IMG/VR virus record: IMGVR_UViG_3300044631_002422
Location: 84,314 to 148,313 of that record
Length of the DNA stretch: 64,000 bases
Strand: one strand, 5' to 3'
Origin: a virus
The notes under the pieces are model-generated. The model saw nothing but the letters and a program-made list of their open reading frames with translations, did no database searches and was not told where the DNA came from. Shown here piece by piece: positions 1 to 7,356 of the stretch. Each line of letters opens with the position of its first letter. Within the stretch, counting starts at the first letter, position 1. The position numbers and the translations under genes are program-made.

Positions 1-116
1 CCGACAATTATTTAACTGGTTTCGATTTCTCTGGTGGAGATACGGAGGGTGGAAATGTAGAAGCTACTCTTAGTTATCAGAATGACAGCAGTGATTTTTA
101 TTTTACAAAGTCATAA
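1..116 (+). CDS. C-terminal end of a virion-like protein (partial)
   Basis: An open frame enters from the left edge (first complete codon at base 3) and stops at 114-116, giving 37 residues with no start in view. The visible part contains SGGDTEGGN followed by a strand-like ATLSYQ segment. This matches the C-terminus of the tail tube candidate at 53081-54082, which has SGGDTGGGNATVTYSY near its end. I infer a paralogous tail or appendage protein. It is read in the opposite direction to the main virion operon, directly upstream of phoH (20 bp gap). The function rests on this short match only. Confidence 0.6.
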   Translation, partial: DNYLTGFDFSGGDTEGGNVEATLSYQNDSSDFYFTKS

Positions 117-135
117 TTCCGTAAAGGAAAAATAA

Positions 136-804
136 ATGGCGAAAAAAAGGCAGGCGCAAAAACAATCAGTAAGACCTTCTCGTAAAACATTAAAACCAAA
201 AACAAAAAATCAAGAAAATTACATTATAGCTATGGCAGAATCAGACATAACATTTTGTTCTGGTCCAGCCGGATCTGGTAAAACTGCGGTTGCAGTTGGT
301 TTAGCTTGTGAATATATTCTTGCAAATAAAGTTGAAAAAATAGTTATAACTCGACCTGTTGTTGAATCTGGTAGAGGTCTTGGGTTTTTACCGGGAACTT
401 TAACCGAAAAAGTACAACCGTATTTAGTTCCAATAATCGAAGAAATGAAACTATATCTTGGTATAGACACATACAATTTAATGCGGGCTTCAAATATAAT
501 AGAGATTTGCCCACTAGAATATATGCGCGGAAGAAATTTTCATAATACATTTATGATTCTAGACGAAGGTCAAAATGCTACATTCGAGCAAATAAAAATG
601 TTTTTAACTAGAATAGGAATAAACTCCAAGGCTATAGTAAATGGCGACCTAGATCAAACTGATTTAAGAGGCGGTGATTACGGCGGGTTACATGAATGCA
701 TGAAACTTTTAGATGACTTAGAGGGTGTAGCTATTTGCAAACTCGATTATTCAGATATTGTTAGAAACGGAATAATATCAAGGGTTTTAAGTAGACTGCG
801 TTAA
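136..804 (+). CDS. phoH: PhoH-like P-loop ATPase
   Basis: A PhoH family protein of 222 residues, which is compact compared with cellular PhoH. The Walker A motif GPAGSGKT is at residues 43-50, and ITRPVVESGRGLGFLPG follows at about 71-87. The Walker B LDEGQN is at 142-147 and the sensor-type NGDLDQTDL lies further on. The basic N-terminus (about 25 residues) is probably disordered. PhoH proteins are ATPases, some with helicase or RNA-linked roles. They are common in phages, where their job is unsettled, and neither phosphate regulation nor a Pho box is visible here. A Shine-Dalgarno-like AAAGGAAAA lies just before the ATG. A terminator hairpin follows, so this gene ends a transcription unit. 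Confidence 0.95.
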   Translation: MAKKRQAQKQSVRPSRKTLKPKTKNQENYIIAMAESDITFCSGPAGSGKTAVAVGLACEYILANKVEKIVITRPVVESGRGLGFLPGTLTEKVQPYLVPIIEEMKLYLGIDTYNLMRASNIIEICPLEYMRGRNFHNTFMILDEGQNATFEQIKMFLTRIGINSKAIVNGDLDQTDLRGGDYGGLHECMKLLDDLEGVAICKLDYSDIVRNGIISRVLSRLR

Positions 805-827
805 CATTAGATTTTTTGTGTTTTATG

Positions 828-868
828 GGCTGCTTTGTATTACTATAAATACAGCAGCCTTTATTTTT
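828..868 (+). terminator. Rho-independent-type terminator after phoH
   Basis: GGCTGC (828-833) pairs with GCAGCC (854-859), and TGTATT (836-841) pairs with AATACA (848-853). The two 6-bp stems are separated by a 2-nt bulge, the loop is six bases, and TTTATTTTT follows. It lies in the 77-bp gap between phoH and the next gene. Confidence 0.75.
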
Positions 869-881
869 GATAGGATGGAAA

Positions 882-1235
882 ATGCCAACTTACGATTTTG
901 AATGCGAGCCGTGCGCCTATATCACGGAAATAAGACAAAGTGCCAGTGAACCAAATATATTGAAATGTCCAATTTGCGAACAGGAAACGCTTAAAAAAGT
1001 TTTTATCTCCGCTCCAACTGTATTCGTTCGCGGAGAACCAACAACGATAGGCCAATTAGCAGAACGAAATACAAGCAAAATTGGCAAATATGAGCTAGAA
1101 ACTAAAAGAGAAAGTGATAAAATTCAAACCGCTGTAAGCGAAGAAGTAAAAAAGAAAAGAAAAGAACATAGAGCAATTCAGTCAATGACGCCAGAACAAC
1201 AAGTTAAATATATAAAAACTGGGGAAATGCCTTGA
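882..1235 (+). CDS. FmdB-type zinc-ribbon protein
   Basis: A 117-residue protein beginning MPTYDFECEPC. An N-terminal zinc ribbon has cysteines at 8, 11, 29 and 32 and matches the FmdB/putative regulatory zinc-ribbon family (PTYxFxCxxC). The rest is a charged, probably helical tail rich in Lys and Glu that ends near MTPEQQVKYIKTGEMP. I chose the ATG at 882 because AGGATGG sits just upstream at the right distance; an in-frame TTG at 867 would lack such a site. Its role in phages is unknown. DNA or RNA binding, or a regulatory function, is possible. It overlaps the next gene by 4 bp. Confidence 0.8.
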   Translation: MPTYDFECEPCAYITEIRQSASEPNILKCPICEQETLKKVFISAPTVFVRGEPTTIGQLAERNTSKIGKYELETKRESDKIQTAVSEEVKKKRKEHRAIQSMTPEQQVKYIKTGEMP

Positions 1236-1531
1236 ATCCATACGAAGCAAAATTTACTGAACTACTGAAAAAACATTACGAGTCAGTAACTCAACAAATA
1301 ACAGAAAAACCTAGAAAAACAAATCCTCATATTGCAGTTTTGACATTCAAAATTGATGTTCGCGAGCTAGATAATCAAGGTATTATGGGAGAATCTATTT
1401 TGAGCAAGTCGGAATTATTGAAATATGGAATGAGTAATAAAGCACAAATTTTGATCAAAGGCGAAACAGAAGCTGATTGTATAAAAAAAGTAAAAGACAT
1501 ATTGGAGAATATAGATGCAAAATCCAGATGA
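1232..1531 (+). CDS. Hypothetical protein, 99 aa
   Basis: Not recognised. The frame starts with TTG overlapping the previous stop codon (TTGA), with GGGGAAA about 8 bases upstream. No in-frame ATG occurs before residue 50, so the TTG start is the best choice. The sequence is mixed alpha/beta: an N-terminal helix (YEAKFTELLKKHY), strand-like IAVLTFKIDV, and a C-terminal amphipathic helix ending KVKDILENI. There are no cysteines suggestive of a metal site and no signal peptide. It belongs to the tightly coupled early gene string ahead of recA. Confidence 0.65.
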   Translation: MNPYEAKFTELLKKHYESVTQQITEKPRKTNPHIAVLTFKIDVRELDNQGIMGESILSKSELLKYGMSNKAQILIKGETEADCIKKVKDILENIDAKSR

Positions 1532-1877
1532 TGAAGTTTTATTTAAAGAAATGGGAATACCAGATCCAATACAAACAAAAGTCACATTCTTTGGCAAGGC
1601 GGCAAAAGAGTGCGAAGAATACTCATCGCTTGCTAAAAAGGTTGAAGTTAAATATAGTGTAACTGATTTGCAATACCACTACTTCGTAAGGGTTGGTCGC
1701 GGAGAGTTAATAGACCCATATGAAGCAAATTCAAATTTAAGCAGAAAGCATGTTTCTGAAATGTTTTCCTATAGAAAAGTTAGTGAAAGAGTTTTCAACT
1801 CTTTTTTGAAATATTTGGAAACTAAAAACAGAATACATTTTACTACGGCACGAAGACTTTTATTATCGGAGAGATGA
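1515..1877 (+). CDS. Hypothetical protein, 120 aa
   Basis: Not recognised. The start ATG is preceded by GGAGAATATAG, a good Shine-Dalgarno at 6 bases, and it overlaps the previous gene by 17 bp. The middle region (LQYHYFVRVGRGELIDPYE) looks like a small beta unit. The C-terminal half is basic and helical (RKHVSEMFSYRKVSERVFNS, then TTARRLLLSER), which would suit nucleic-acid or protein binding, but that is inference. The stop is followed one base later by the next start. Confidence 0.65.
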   Translation: MQNPDDEVLFKEMGIPDPIQTKVTFFGKAAKECEEYSSLAKKVEVKYSVTDLQYHYFVRVGRGELIDPYEANSNLSRKHVSEMFSYRKVSERVFNSFLKYLETKNRIHFTTARRLLLSER

Positions 1878-1878
1878 A

Positions 1879-2196
1879 ATGAAAAAGGGACCATTATCTG
1901 GAGAAGACAAAGAATATATCAAAACAAACTACAAAGGTTTGCAAGTTACTGTAATGGCCGAGAAGCTAAAACGGTCCTTGCCTATTGTTCAAAAATTTGT
2001 AGATGAACTATATTCCCAAGAGCCAAAAACCCCAGAAGCAACAGATGCCCAGAATCTTTACGCGCGCAAGCCAGAACGCGGAGTTGTTGTTTCAACTCAA
2101 GCGGCCTCTATGGCGGCAGATGAATCAAAAGAAAAGAAAGACCCCAGTAAAATTAGTCCAAGATACGATAAATTCATTCATAAGATAAAGAAATGA
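1879..2196 (+). CDS. Small helix-turn-helix-like protein
   Basis: A 105-residue protein. Residues 1-45 read as a homeodomain-like helix-turn-helix: a first helix GEDKEYIKTNY, then LQVTVMAEKLKRSLPIVQKFVDEL. That pattern (start-of-helix acidic segment, then a hydrophobic repeat with a basic turn) is typical of short phage HTH proteins. The remaining 60 residues are polar, Pro/Glu/Lys-rich and probably disordered. The GGAGAGATGAA site just upstream supports the ATG. It could be a transcription regulator or a DNA-binding accessory factor; the DNA-binding role is inferred from the pattern alone. Confidence 0.6.
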   Translation: MKKGPLSGEDKEYIKTNYKGLQVTVMAEKLKRSLPIVQKFVDELYSQEPKTPEATDAQNLYARKPERGVVVSTQAASMAADESKEKKDPSKISPRYDKFIHKIKK

Positions 2197-2714
2197 GAAC
2201 AGAAGTTTGTACAAATTTTGATGATTACATGCATTGTTTATGTCATGTAAAAATAAACATGAGTTGGACAGCCGAAATGCAAAATGGCTTGACAATTTAC
2301 GGTGACTATGAACGCCCAGACTATCTCGACTGCTGGACAAGATTCAAGAACTATTGCGAAGAAAATAAAGTAGTTCCAGTTAGAATAAAACTGTATATGT
2401 TCGGCATGAAAGAGTTTATTTTTTTTGAAGACCCCAATGGACTAGATGGCTTTTCAATATGTAGGGGATGCTCAAGAGATCAATCTTTGAGTGGAGAGTT
2501 TAGAGATTTTCAGTTTTTAACAGTGTCGCTTTTGAGGGATGAGTGTGATTATATCAATGTCAGAAAGTTTGCTTGGCCGGAAACAGCTTTTGAAGAAGCT
2601 GAAAGCGTAAGGTTGATAACACAAAATAACATTGAACACATGATATTTAAACATGACTCAGAAAAAGCAAAACACGAAGAAGTTCAGCAGTATCTCAACA
2701 GGGCAACCATGTAG
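2193..2714 (+). CDS. Hypothetical protein, 173 aa
   Basis: Not recognised. The start overlaps the previous stop as ATGA. The protein is rich in aromatic and acidic residues, with a central segment RIKLYMFGMKEFIFFEDPNG that looks like paired beta strands, then ICRGCSRDQSL. Cysteines at about 5, 15 and 17 in the N-terminal part and the CxxC at about 91-94 do not form a clear zinc site. The 3' end overlaps the following frame by 62 bp, a longer overlap than usual here. It is transcribed with the recA region. Confidence 0.6.
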   Translation: MRTEVCTNFDDYMHCLCHVKINMSWTAEMQNGLTIYGDYERPDYLDCWTRFKNYCEENKVVPVRIKLYMFGMKEFIFFEDPNGLDGFSICRGCSRDQSLSGEFRDFQFLTVSLLRDECDYINVRKFAWPETAFEEAESVRLITQNNIEHMIFKHDSEKAKHEEVQQYLNRATM

Positions 2715-3123
2715 TGCTGCGCAATACATTGCCGAGCTTGTATGTATAAGAAAATCGGAAAAGGATAACAAAGGAAGTTTAGCTTATAAGTTTTGGAATC
2801 AAACAGAAAGCTACGAAATACAAATTCGTGTAGCCAATAAACTAATAAATAAGTACGGAGAAAGAGCCGTGCTTCATTATTTAAATAGCCCTAGCGGATC
2901 GAATGTTTATTCGCTTGGGTTTTTGCATAAAAGTAAGAATTTTGTTTTACCGTTAGATTTTGTGAAAAAGGGTATTGAAAATTCTAAGAAGATAACAGAT
3001 GCCGAAGACGCAAAACCAAAAAAGATAGTAGAACAACCAACAGGCGAATACAAATCAAAACAATCATTACCAGATAAAAAAAGTTTATTTTTCAAATTGA
3101 GGAAAGCAGATGGCAGTAACTAA
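2653..3123 (+). CDS. Hypothetical protein, 156 aa
   Basis: Not recognised. The ATG at 2653 lies inside the previous gene and has no strong Shine-Dalgarno. A later start is possible, but the conserved-looking part begins by about residue 20 (SAAQYIAELVCIRKSEKDN). Residues about 20-105 form a compact helical domain (LINKYGERAVLHYLNSPSG); residues 110-156 are Lys/Pro-rich and probably flexible. It overlaps the recA start by 14 bp. Adjacency to recA suggests a recombination or replication accessory role, but this is only positional. Confidence 0.6.
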   Translation: MTQKKQNTKKFSSISTGQPCSAAQYIAELVCIRKSEKDNKGSLAYKFWNQTESYEIQIRVANKLINKYGERAVLHYLNSPSGSNVYSLGFLHKSKNFVLPLDFVKKGIENSKKITDAEDAKPKKIVEQPTGEYKSKQSLPDKKSLFFKLRKADGSN

Positions 3124-5212
3124 AATACCTGATTATCTTAAAAAGTCAGCAAAAGATTATGGACAGATAATTAAAAGTGGTACAGAAGTATTAAAAGAAA
3201 AAAGCAGTTATGAAATTATTTCTGTGGGTCCAGCAATTGATATTGCTCTTGGAGGAGGAATAAAAGAAGGTAGTTGGGTTACTTTAACCGGCGATCCTAA
3301 GAGCGGAAAAGATCAGCCACTGACATCTACAGTTTATACACCAGATGGTCCTAAAACAATGGGATCATTAAAAATTGGAGATTTGGTTTGTACTCCAGAT
3401 GGCGACTTCGCGAAAATAAACGGTATTTATCCACAGGGATTAAAAGATGTTTATAGAGTTACATTTAATGATGGAACTTTTGCGGAGTGCGGGATAGACC
3501 ACTTATGGAAAGTATGCAAAAATTATCACGGAAGAAATGACGAATGGGTAGTTTTACCATTGAGACAGATAATAGAAGAAGGCTTATTTTACAGCGATAG
3601 AGCAAAGTGGAAAATTCCTATATGTGAACCTGTTTATTTCGGCTGTAAAAATCTTGAAATAGATCCGTATATACTGGGGTGCTTAATTGGCGATGGTGGG
3701 TTGTCACAAGGAACTCCTATTATTACCACATCAGATAATGAAATTTTAGAAGCTTTTAAATATTATGCAAAAAATAATGGCTTAGAAATTCATCATAGAT
3801 CAAGATATGATTATTCTATTGTTGGATATGAAAAAAATGTTAATAATTTAACTAATAAGTTAAGAACATTAAATCTTATGGGTAAAAACTCTCATACAAA
3901 ATTTATACCACAAAACTATCTTTATTCATCTATTAATGATAGATTTGAATTAATTCGTGGGCTGATGGATACTGACGGATATAATGACAATGGTAAGTCT
4001 GCTGAATACAGCACTGTGTCATACTTATTAAGTATTCATGTGGCAGAGTTATTGCGTTCGCTTGGGTATATGGTAAAAACAAAAGAAAGAATGACAAAAT
4101 GCAATGGTCAAGAATTTAAATCTTTTAGACTTTATATATCAGGCAATGATGTAAATAAGCTTTTTAAGCTTAGTCGTAAAATTTTCTATTCAAAAAGAAA
4201 AAAACCAAAATTATTCAAAACTATAAAGAAGGTTGAAGTTGTTAGAAAAGAAGAAACTCAATGTATCTTTATTAACCACCAAGACCATCTTTATTTAACT
4301 GATAGTTTTAATGTTACTCACAATACAACTACAGCAATGCAGATAGCCGCTAATTGCCAAAAGCTTGGAAGAAACATAATTTATATTGACGCAGAAGGAA
4401 GATTCAAGGATATGAATTTTCAAGTGGACGGACTAGATCCTGAAAAGATGCTTATTATGGCTCCAGAAGACAAACCTATTCCAGCTGAGAAGTTTCTTGA
4501 ATGGGCTTATATGATGATGAGTCACTCTGACAATTATGGGGCAGTATTGATTATTGATTCTATATCGTCGCTAATACCAGAAAAAGAACTTGATGGAGAT
4601 TTCACTGCTGGCCGCGCTGGATTACCAAAGGTTCTTTCTGTATTCACGAAGAAGGTTGGTCAGTTACTACCGAGGCAACGCGGTCTTGTTATTGCAATAA
4701 CTCATTACATTGCGAATACATCCGGTTTTGGTAAAGCTAAAATGGCTGATGGTGGAAATAAAATTCAATATCAAGCTGACACAAGAATGGAAATTGCTGG
4801 CGGCGGAGAAAATACCCCGGCAGTTAAATTTTGGGAAGATGATGAAGGTAAACGAGTTGGTCAGGTAGTTAACTGGAAAATTATTTGTTCATCTATGGGA
4901 CCACCGGGAGGACAGGTACAGAGTTATATCAAGTACGGCCACGGGATTGACCGAACGCAGGAAATTTTAATGCTTGCTTTAGATCTCGGTTTAATAGATA
5001 AATCCGGCGCTTGGTTTACTTGTTCTTTTATTCAACTTTATAAAGATTTAGCAAAACAAATTTTTCCAGATATAAATGTTGAAAATCAAGAAGAGTTGTT
5101 TTCAGTAAAAGGTTTTAAGTTTCAGGGGCAAAATAAACTATATGATTTTTTGAAATCTCATCCAGTTCTTGTTGATACCCTAGAAAAGATGATAAAGGAA
5201 AACTTAACATGA
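3110..5212 (+). CDS. recA: RecA/UvsX-like recombinase precursor with intein
   Basis: A 700-residue precursor; removal of the 338-residue intein (68-405) leaves a 362-residue RecA-fold strand-exchange ATPase, close to the normal family size. The N-extein ends LTGDPKSGK and the C-extein begins TTTAMQIAANC, so splicing rebuilds a P-loop GDPKSGKT. Later motifs are the YIDAEGRF segment, the Walker B strand VLIIDSISSLIP, and the loop-2-like region around ITHYIANTSGFGKAKMADGG. The protein should form filaments on single-stranded DNA and drive recombination-dependent replication and repair. GAGGAAAG precedes the ATG. Its 3' end overlaps the next start (ATGA). Without splicing the ATP site is destroyed, so activity depends on the intein. 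Confidence 0.92.
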   Translation: MAVTKIPDYLKKSAKDYGQIIKSGTEVLKEKSSYEIISVGPAIDIALGGGIKEGSWVTLTGDPKSGKDQPLTSTVYTPDGPKTMGSLKIGDLVCTPDGDFAKINGIYPQGLKDVYRVTFNDGTFAECGIDHLWKVCKNYHGRNDEWVVLPLRQIIEEGLFYSDRAKWKIPICEPVYFGCKNLEIDPYILGCLIGDGGLSQGTPIITTSDNEILEAFKYYAKNNGLEIHHRSRYDYSIVGYEKNVNNLTNKLRTLNLMGKNSHTKFIPQNYLYSSINDRFELIRGLMDTDGYNDNGKSAEYSTVSYLLSIHVAELLRSLGYMVKTKERMTKCNGQEFKSFRLYISGNDVNKLFKLSRKIFYSKRKKPKLFKTIKKVEVVRKEETQCIFINHQDHLYLTDSFNVTHNTTTAMQIAANCQKLGRNIIYIDAEGRFKDMNFQVDGLDPEKMLIMAPEDKPIPAEKFLEWAYMMMSHSDNYGAVLIIDSISSLIPEKELDGDFTAGRAGLPKVLSVFTKKVGQLLPRQRGLVIAITHYIANTSGFGKAKMADGGNKIQYQADTRMEIAGGGENTPAVKFWEDDEGKRVGQVVNWKIICSSMGPPGGQVQSYIKYGHGIDRTQEILMLALDLGLIDKSGAWFTCSFIQLYKDLAKQIFPDINVENQEELFSVKGFKFQGQNKLYDFLKSHPVLVDTLEKMIKENLT
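3311..4324 (+). mobile_element. Class 3-type intein with LAGLIDADG endonuclease in the RecA P-loop
   Basis: 338 in-frame codons interrupt the P-loop lysine/threonine junction. Block A reads DQPLTSTVYTPDG with no Cys or Ser at the first position. Block B has GIDHLW, with His131 and Trp133 of the precursor. Two LAGLIDADG motifs are LGCLIGDGG (189-197) and LIRGLMDTDG (281-290). Block F is QCIFI with Cys385, followed by HQDHLYL. Block G is NVTHN with Thr403, His404 and Asn405, then Thr406 as +1. Trp in block B, Cys in block F and Thr in block G are the known class 3 'WCT' signature, where the block F Cys performs the first attack. The N boundary (Asp68 rather than Gln69 or Pro70) is inferred because it restores GKT. 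Confidence 0.9.
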
Positions 5213-6138
5213 ATTTTTGGAGTCTTCAAAAAGAAGGTAAGATTGATGGAAAATTTTTCTGCAATTTATACAAATGTTGCAAGGAAATAAACATACAGGA
5301 TTTAAAAAATGGAACTCGTAAAAACACTTACGAAGCAATGCAGAGTTATATCAATATCGATGAAAATTCTCCTACTTTAGTAACACATGCTGGAGACTGG
5401 GGAATAAAGAAAAATCAATGTAGTATTACATCTAAAAACATATACGCTTATACTATTGAAGATGCAACTCACGGAGGAGTGTATCTTAATCTAGAAATAG
5501 ATTCAGTTCTGCCAAATGTAAAAAGATGGTTCATGTCAAACATGGGTCAGCTTTTGCATGAAAAGATATACCCAGTTCCGTTGAACATCCTTAAAAAGGA
5601 TTGGCAAGGAATAGATATAAATCAATTGAGACATGTCAAAAAAGAAAAACTATGCTACGCAAATTTTACAATCACTTCTCCGTACAGAATACGGGTAGCT
5701 GAGTGGGCTTGGGGTGAAAAGTATATTGATTGCCATTTCCCGAAACGGTATGCAAATCAAGACATAGAACTTAGTATGCCAATCTTAAAAGAGCAAAGAC
5801 TTTCTATGCAACAATTTACAGAAGTTTTATCTTCTTATCATTTTTGTATTGCGCCAACTGGAAACGGACTCGACACGTTTAGAACTTGGGAATGCATTTT
5901 ATGCAATACAGTTCCAATAGTTCAAGACAATTGGATGAATAGAGTTTTCTCAAAAATATGGCCAATGATCATAGTGCAAAGATATGAATTTACCGATGTT
6001 TACAAAAAGATAAATGAATTTCATGAGCAATATGGGAAAGTAAACTACGATTATTCTTTGCTGCTAGAAGAAAATTTTGATTTACTGCTAGATAGGATTG
6101 AATATGAAAGTAATAGGCTTAGACGGGAATACATATAA
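5209..6138 (+). CDS. Exostosin-like glycosyltransferase
   Basis: A 309-residue protein whose C-terminal part matches the exostosin/GT47-type nucleotide-sugar binding region: YHFCIAPTGNGLDTFRTWEC followed by CNTVPIVQDNW. The N-terminal part is less conserved. No signal peptide or membrane segment is visible, so it should act in the cytoplasm. It is transferred into the middle of the recombination/replication genes rather than lying in the glycan island at 18.5-33 kb. The start overlaps the recA stop (ATGA) with AAAGGA upstream. The acceptor could be a virion protein, host glycan or DNA base; the sequence does not say. The family assignment is good, the substrate unknown. Confidence 0.7.
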   Translation: MNFWSLQKEGKIDGKFFCNLYKCCKEINIQDLKNGTRKNTYEAMQSYINIDENSPTLVTHAGDWGIKKNQCSITSKNIYAYTIEDATHGGVYLNLEIDSVLPNVKRWFMSNMGQLLHEKIYPVPLNILKKDWQGIDINQLRHVKKEKLCYANFTITSPYRIRVAEWAWGEKYIDCHFPKRYANQDIELSMPILKEQRLSMQQFTEVLSSYHFCIAPTGNGLDTFRTWECILCNTVPIVQDNWMNRVFSKIWPMIIVQRYEFTDVYKKINEFHEQYGKVNYDYSLLLEENFDLLLDRIEYESNRLRREYI

Positions 6139-6508
6139 GTGGAATCCAAAATCAGGCTCAGATTCAGCCAAAAGGTCAAAACTTCATGAAAAGGCAAAAA
6201 TAATTCTTGACATATGTTTTCCTTATGATAGAATTCTACAAGAGGTTTCTTTACCCGGAACAAAAACACAAGGAAGAAAAGGAACTCTTCGGGCTGATTT
6301 TTTTATTCCGAATAGGAATCTTGTTGTAGAAATACATGGACAACAACACTTTAACTTTAACAAGTTTCATTTTAAAGATAAATTATCATTCTTTCGCGCT
6401 CAGGCTAGAGACAGGGATAAGCGCGAATGGTGTAATATAAACGAAATTAAGATAATAGAATTCAATTACAACGAGAGTGAAGATGACTGGAGAAGAAAAA
6501 TTAGCTGA
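6104..6508 (+). CDS. Vsr-like (EDxHD) small endonuclease
   Basis: 134 residues starting MKVIGLDGNTYKW. The core LRADFFIPNRNLVVEIHGQQHF has the spacing of Vsr-like/PD-(D/E)XK nucleases: Asp in ADFF, Glu in VVEI and His in QQH. It ends with a typical strand IKIIEFNYNES. The start at 6104 is chosen because AGGA lies 6 bases upstream; a TTG at 6098 is less suitable. It overlaps the 3' end of the previous gene by 35 bp. Relatives act as homing, mismatch or Holliday-junction-type nucleases. Its place next to recA and ahead of the helicase fits a recombination nuclease, but a stand-alone homing endonuclease is equally possible. Confidence 0.65.
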   Translation: MKVIGLDGNTYKWNPKSGSDSAKRSKLHEKAKIILDICFPYDRILQEVSLPGTKTQGRKGTLRADFFIPNRNLVVEIHGQQHFNFNKFHFKDKLSFFRAQARDRDKREWCNINEIKIIEFNYNESEDDWRRKIS

Positions 6509-6962
6509 ATTTTTACAAGTCATAGAGGATTGGAAATTCTCTAAACATCTCAAGGAAGTGAAACCGCCAAAAGATGAATCTACATTGAATGCCATTCTAA
6601 ATGGAAATTCCGAATGGTTAAAAATGCTGAACGATAAAGAATGTATGATGTACGCTTATGAACTTTATGTTTATGCTGAATATATTGAAACCATAAAAGC
6701 CAAAGAAAAAACAGTTTTAGAATGGGCGGATTCGTCTATTTGGTTTATAATAGGTGGAGTAATTAACCAGTACGGCAGTCAATACTCAAAGTGGCAAGAA
6801 AAGTATTACGCCGCTGTAAAAGAAAATCCACTCGCGTCAGAGATACTCAAGATTAAAAATCATGCAGAGGCTAGAGTAAGAATGCTTGATGGGAAACATG
6901 ATAGATTGATGAAAATGGCGGACACTTTAAATAATTTAGCGAGGAGAAAGTATGGACAATGA
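6483..6962 (+). CDS. Hypothetical helical protein, recombination-region
   Basis: 159 residues, almost entirely helical by eye. The C-terminal third (EILKIKNHAEARVRMLDGKHDRLMKMADTLNNLARRK) looks like a basic amphipathic or coiled-coil helix. The protein has two hydrophobic aromatic stretches (MYAYELYVYAEYIE and SSIWFIIGGVINQYG) that are too polar at their edges to be clear membrane spans. Size, helix content and position between recA and dnaB recall UvsY-type recombination mediators of T4-like phages, but I see no sequence motif proving that. The ATG at 6483 is preferred over the GTG two codons earlier because of the GAGAG spacing. Confidence 0.6.
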   Translation: MTGEEKLAEFLQVIEDWKFSKHLKEVKPPKDESTLNAILNGNSEWLKMLNDKECMMYAYELYVYAEYIETIKAKEKTVLEWADSSIWFIIGGVINQYGSQYSKWQEKYYAAVKENPLASEILKIKNHAEARVRMLDGKHDRLMKMADTLNNLARRKYGQ

Positions 6963-7356
6963 ACATTTAAAAAGCATAGTAGATTCTTTGTCACCGGAAC
7001 AGGTTGCGGATCTTTTACAACAAATACTTAAACAACAATCGGAAAAAAATGAGAAACCTACCTATAAAAGAAATCCACAAACTAGCGAAAAAAATGACAA
7101 CTCTTTTGTAATGAAGCAAGAACAAAGCAAAGTTAGAAAAACACCAGTCACAGAAGGCAGGCGTTTTAATAAGTTTAAAGACACTGGCGAACATCGTGAC
7201 GAAGTAAACAAAACGCCAGAAGTTAATCTAACTGAAAGACGAAGACCAACTTTCAAACAAGTAGACCAAGTTTGTACACGTTGCAACAAAAAAGTTCAGG
7301 TTCATCCCCAACATGCTCGCGATTTTTATGTGTGTGACTCATGCCTAAGAAAGTAG
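6952..7356 (+). CDS. Zinc-ribbon protein with disordered middle
   Basis: 134 residues in three parts. A short N-terminal helix (LKSIVDSLSPEQVADLLQQILKQQ) is followed by about 70 polar, Lys/Glu/Thr-rich residues likely to be unstructured. A C-terminal zinc ribbon has CTRC (108-111) and CDSC (128-131). GAGGAGA upstream fixes the start. The gene overlaps dnaB by 16 bp and the previous gene by 11 bp, so it is translationally coupled to the helicase. A helicase-loading, DNA-binding or regulatory role is possible, but nothing in the sequence decides between them. Confidence 0.65.
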   Translation: MDNEHLKSIVDSLSPEQVADLLQQILKQQSEKNEKPTYKRNPQTSEKNDNSFVMKQEQSKVRKTPVTEGRRFNKFKDTGEHRDEVNKTPEVNLTERRRPTFKQVDQVCTRCNKKVQVHPQHARDFYVCDSCLRK

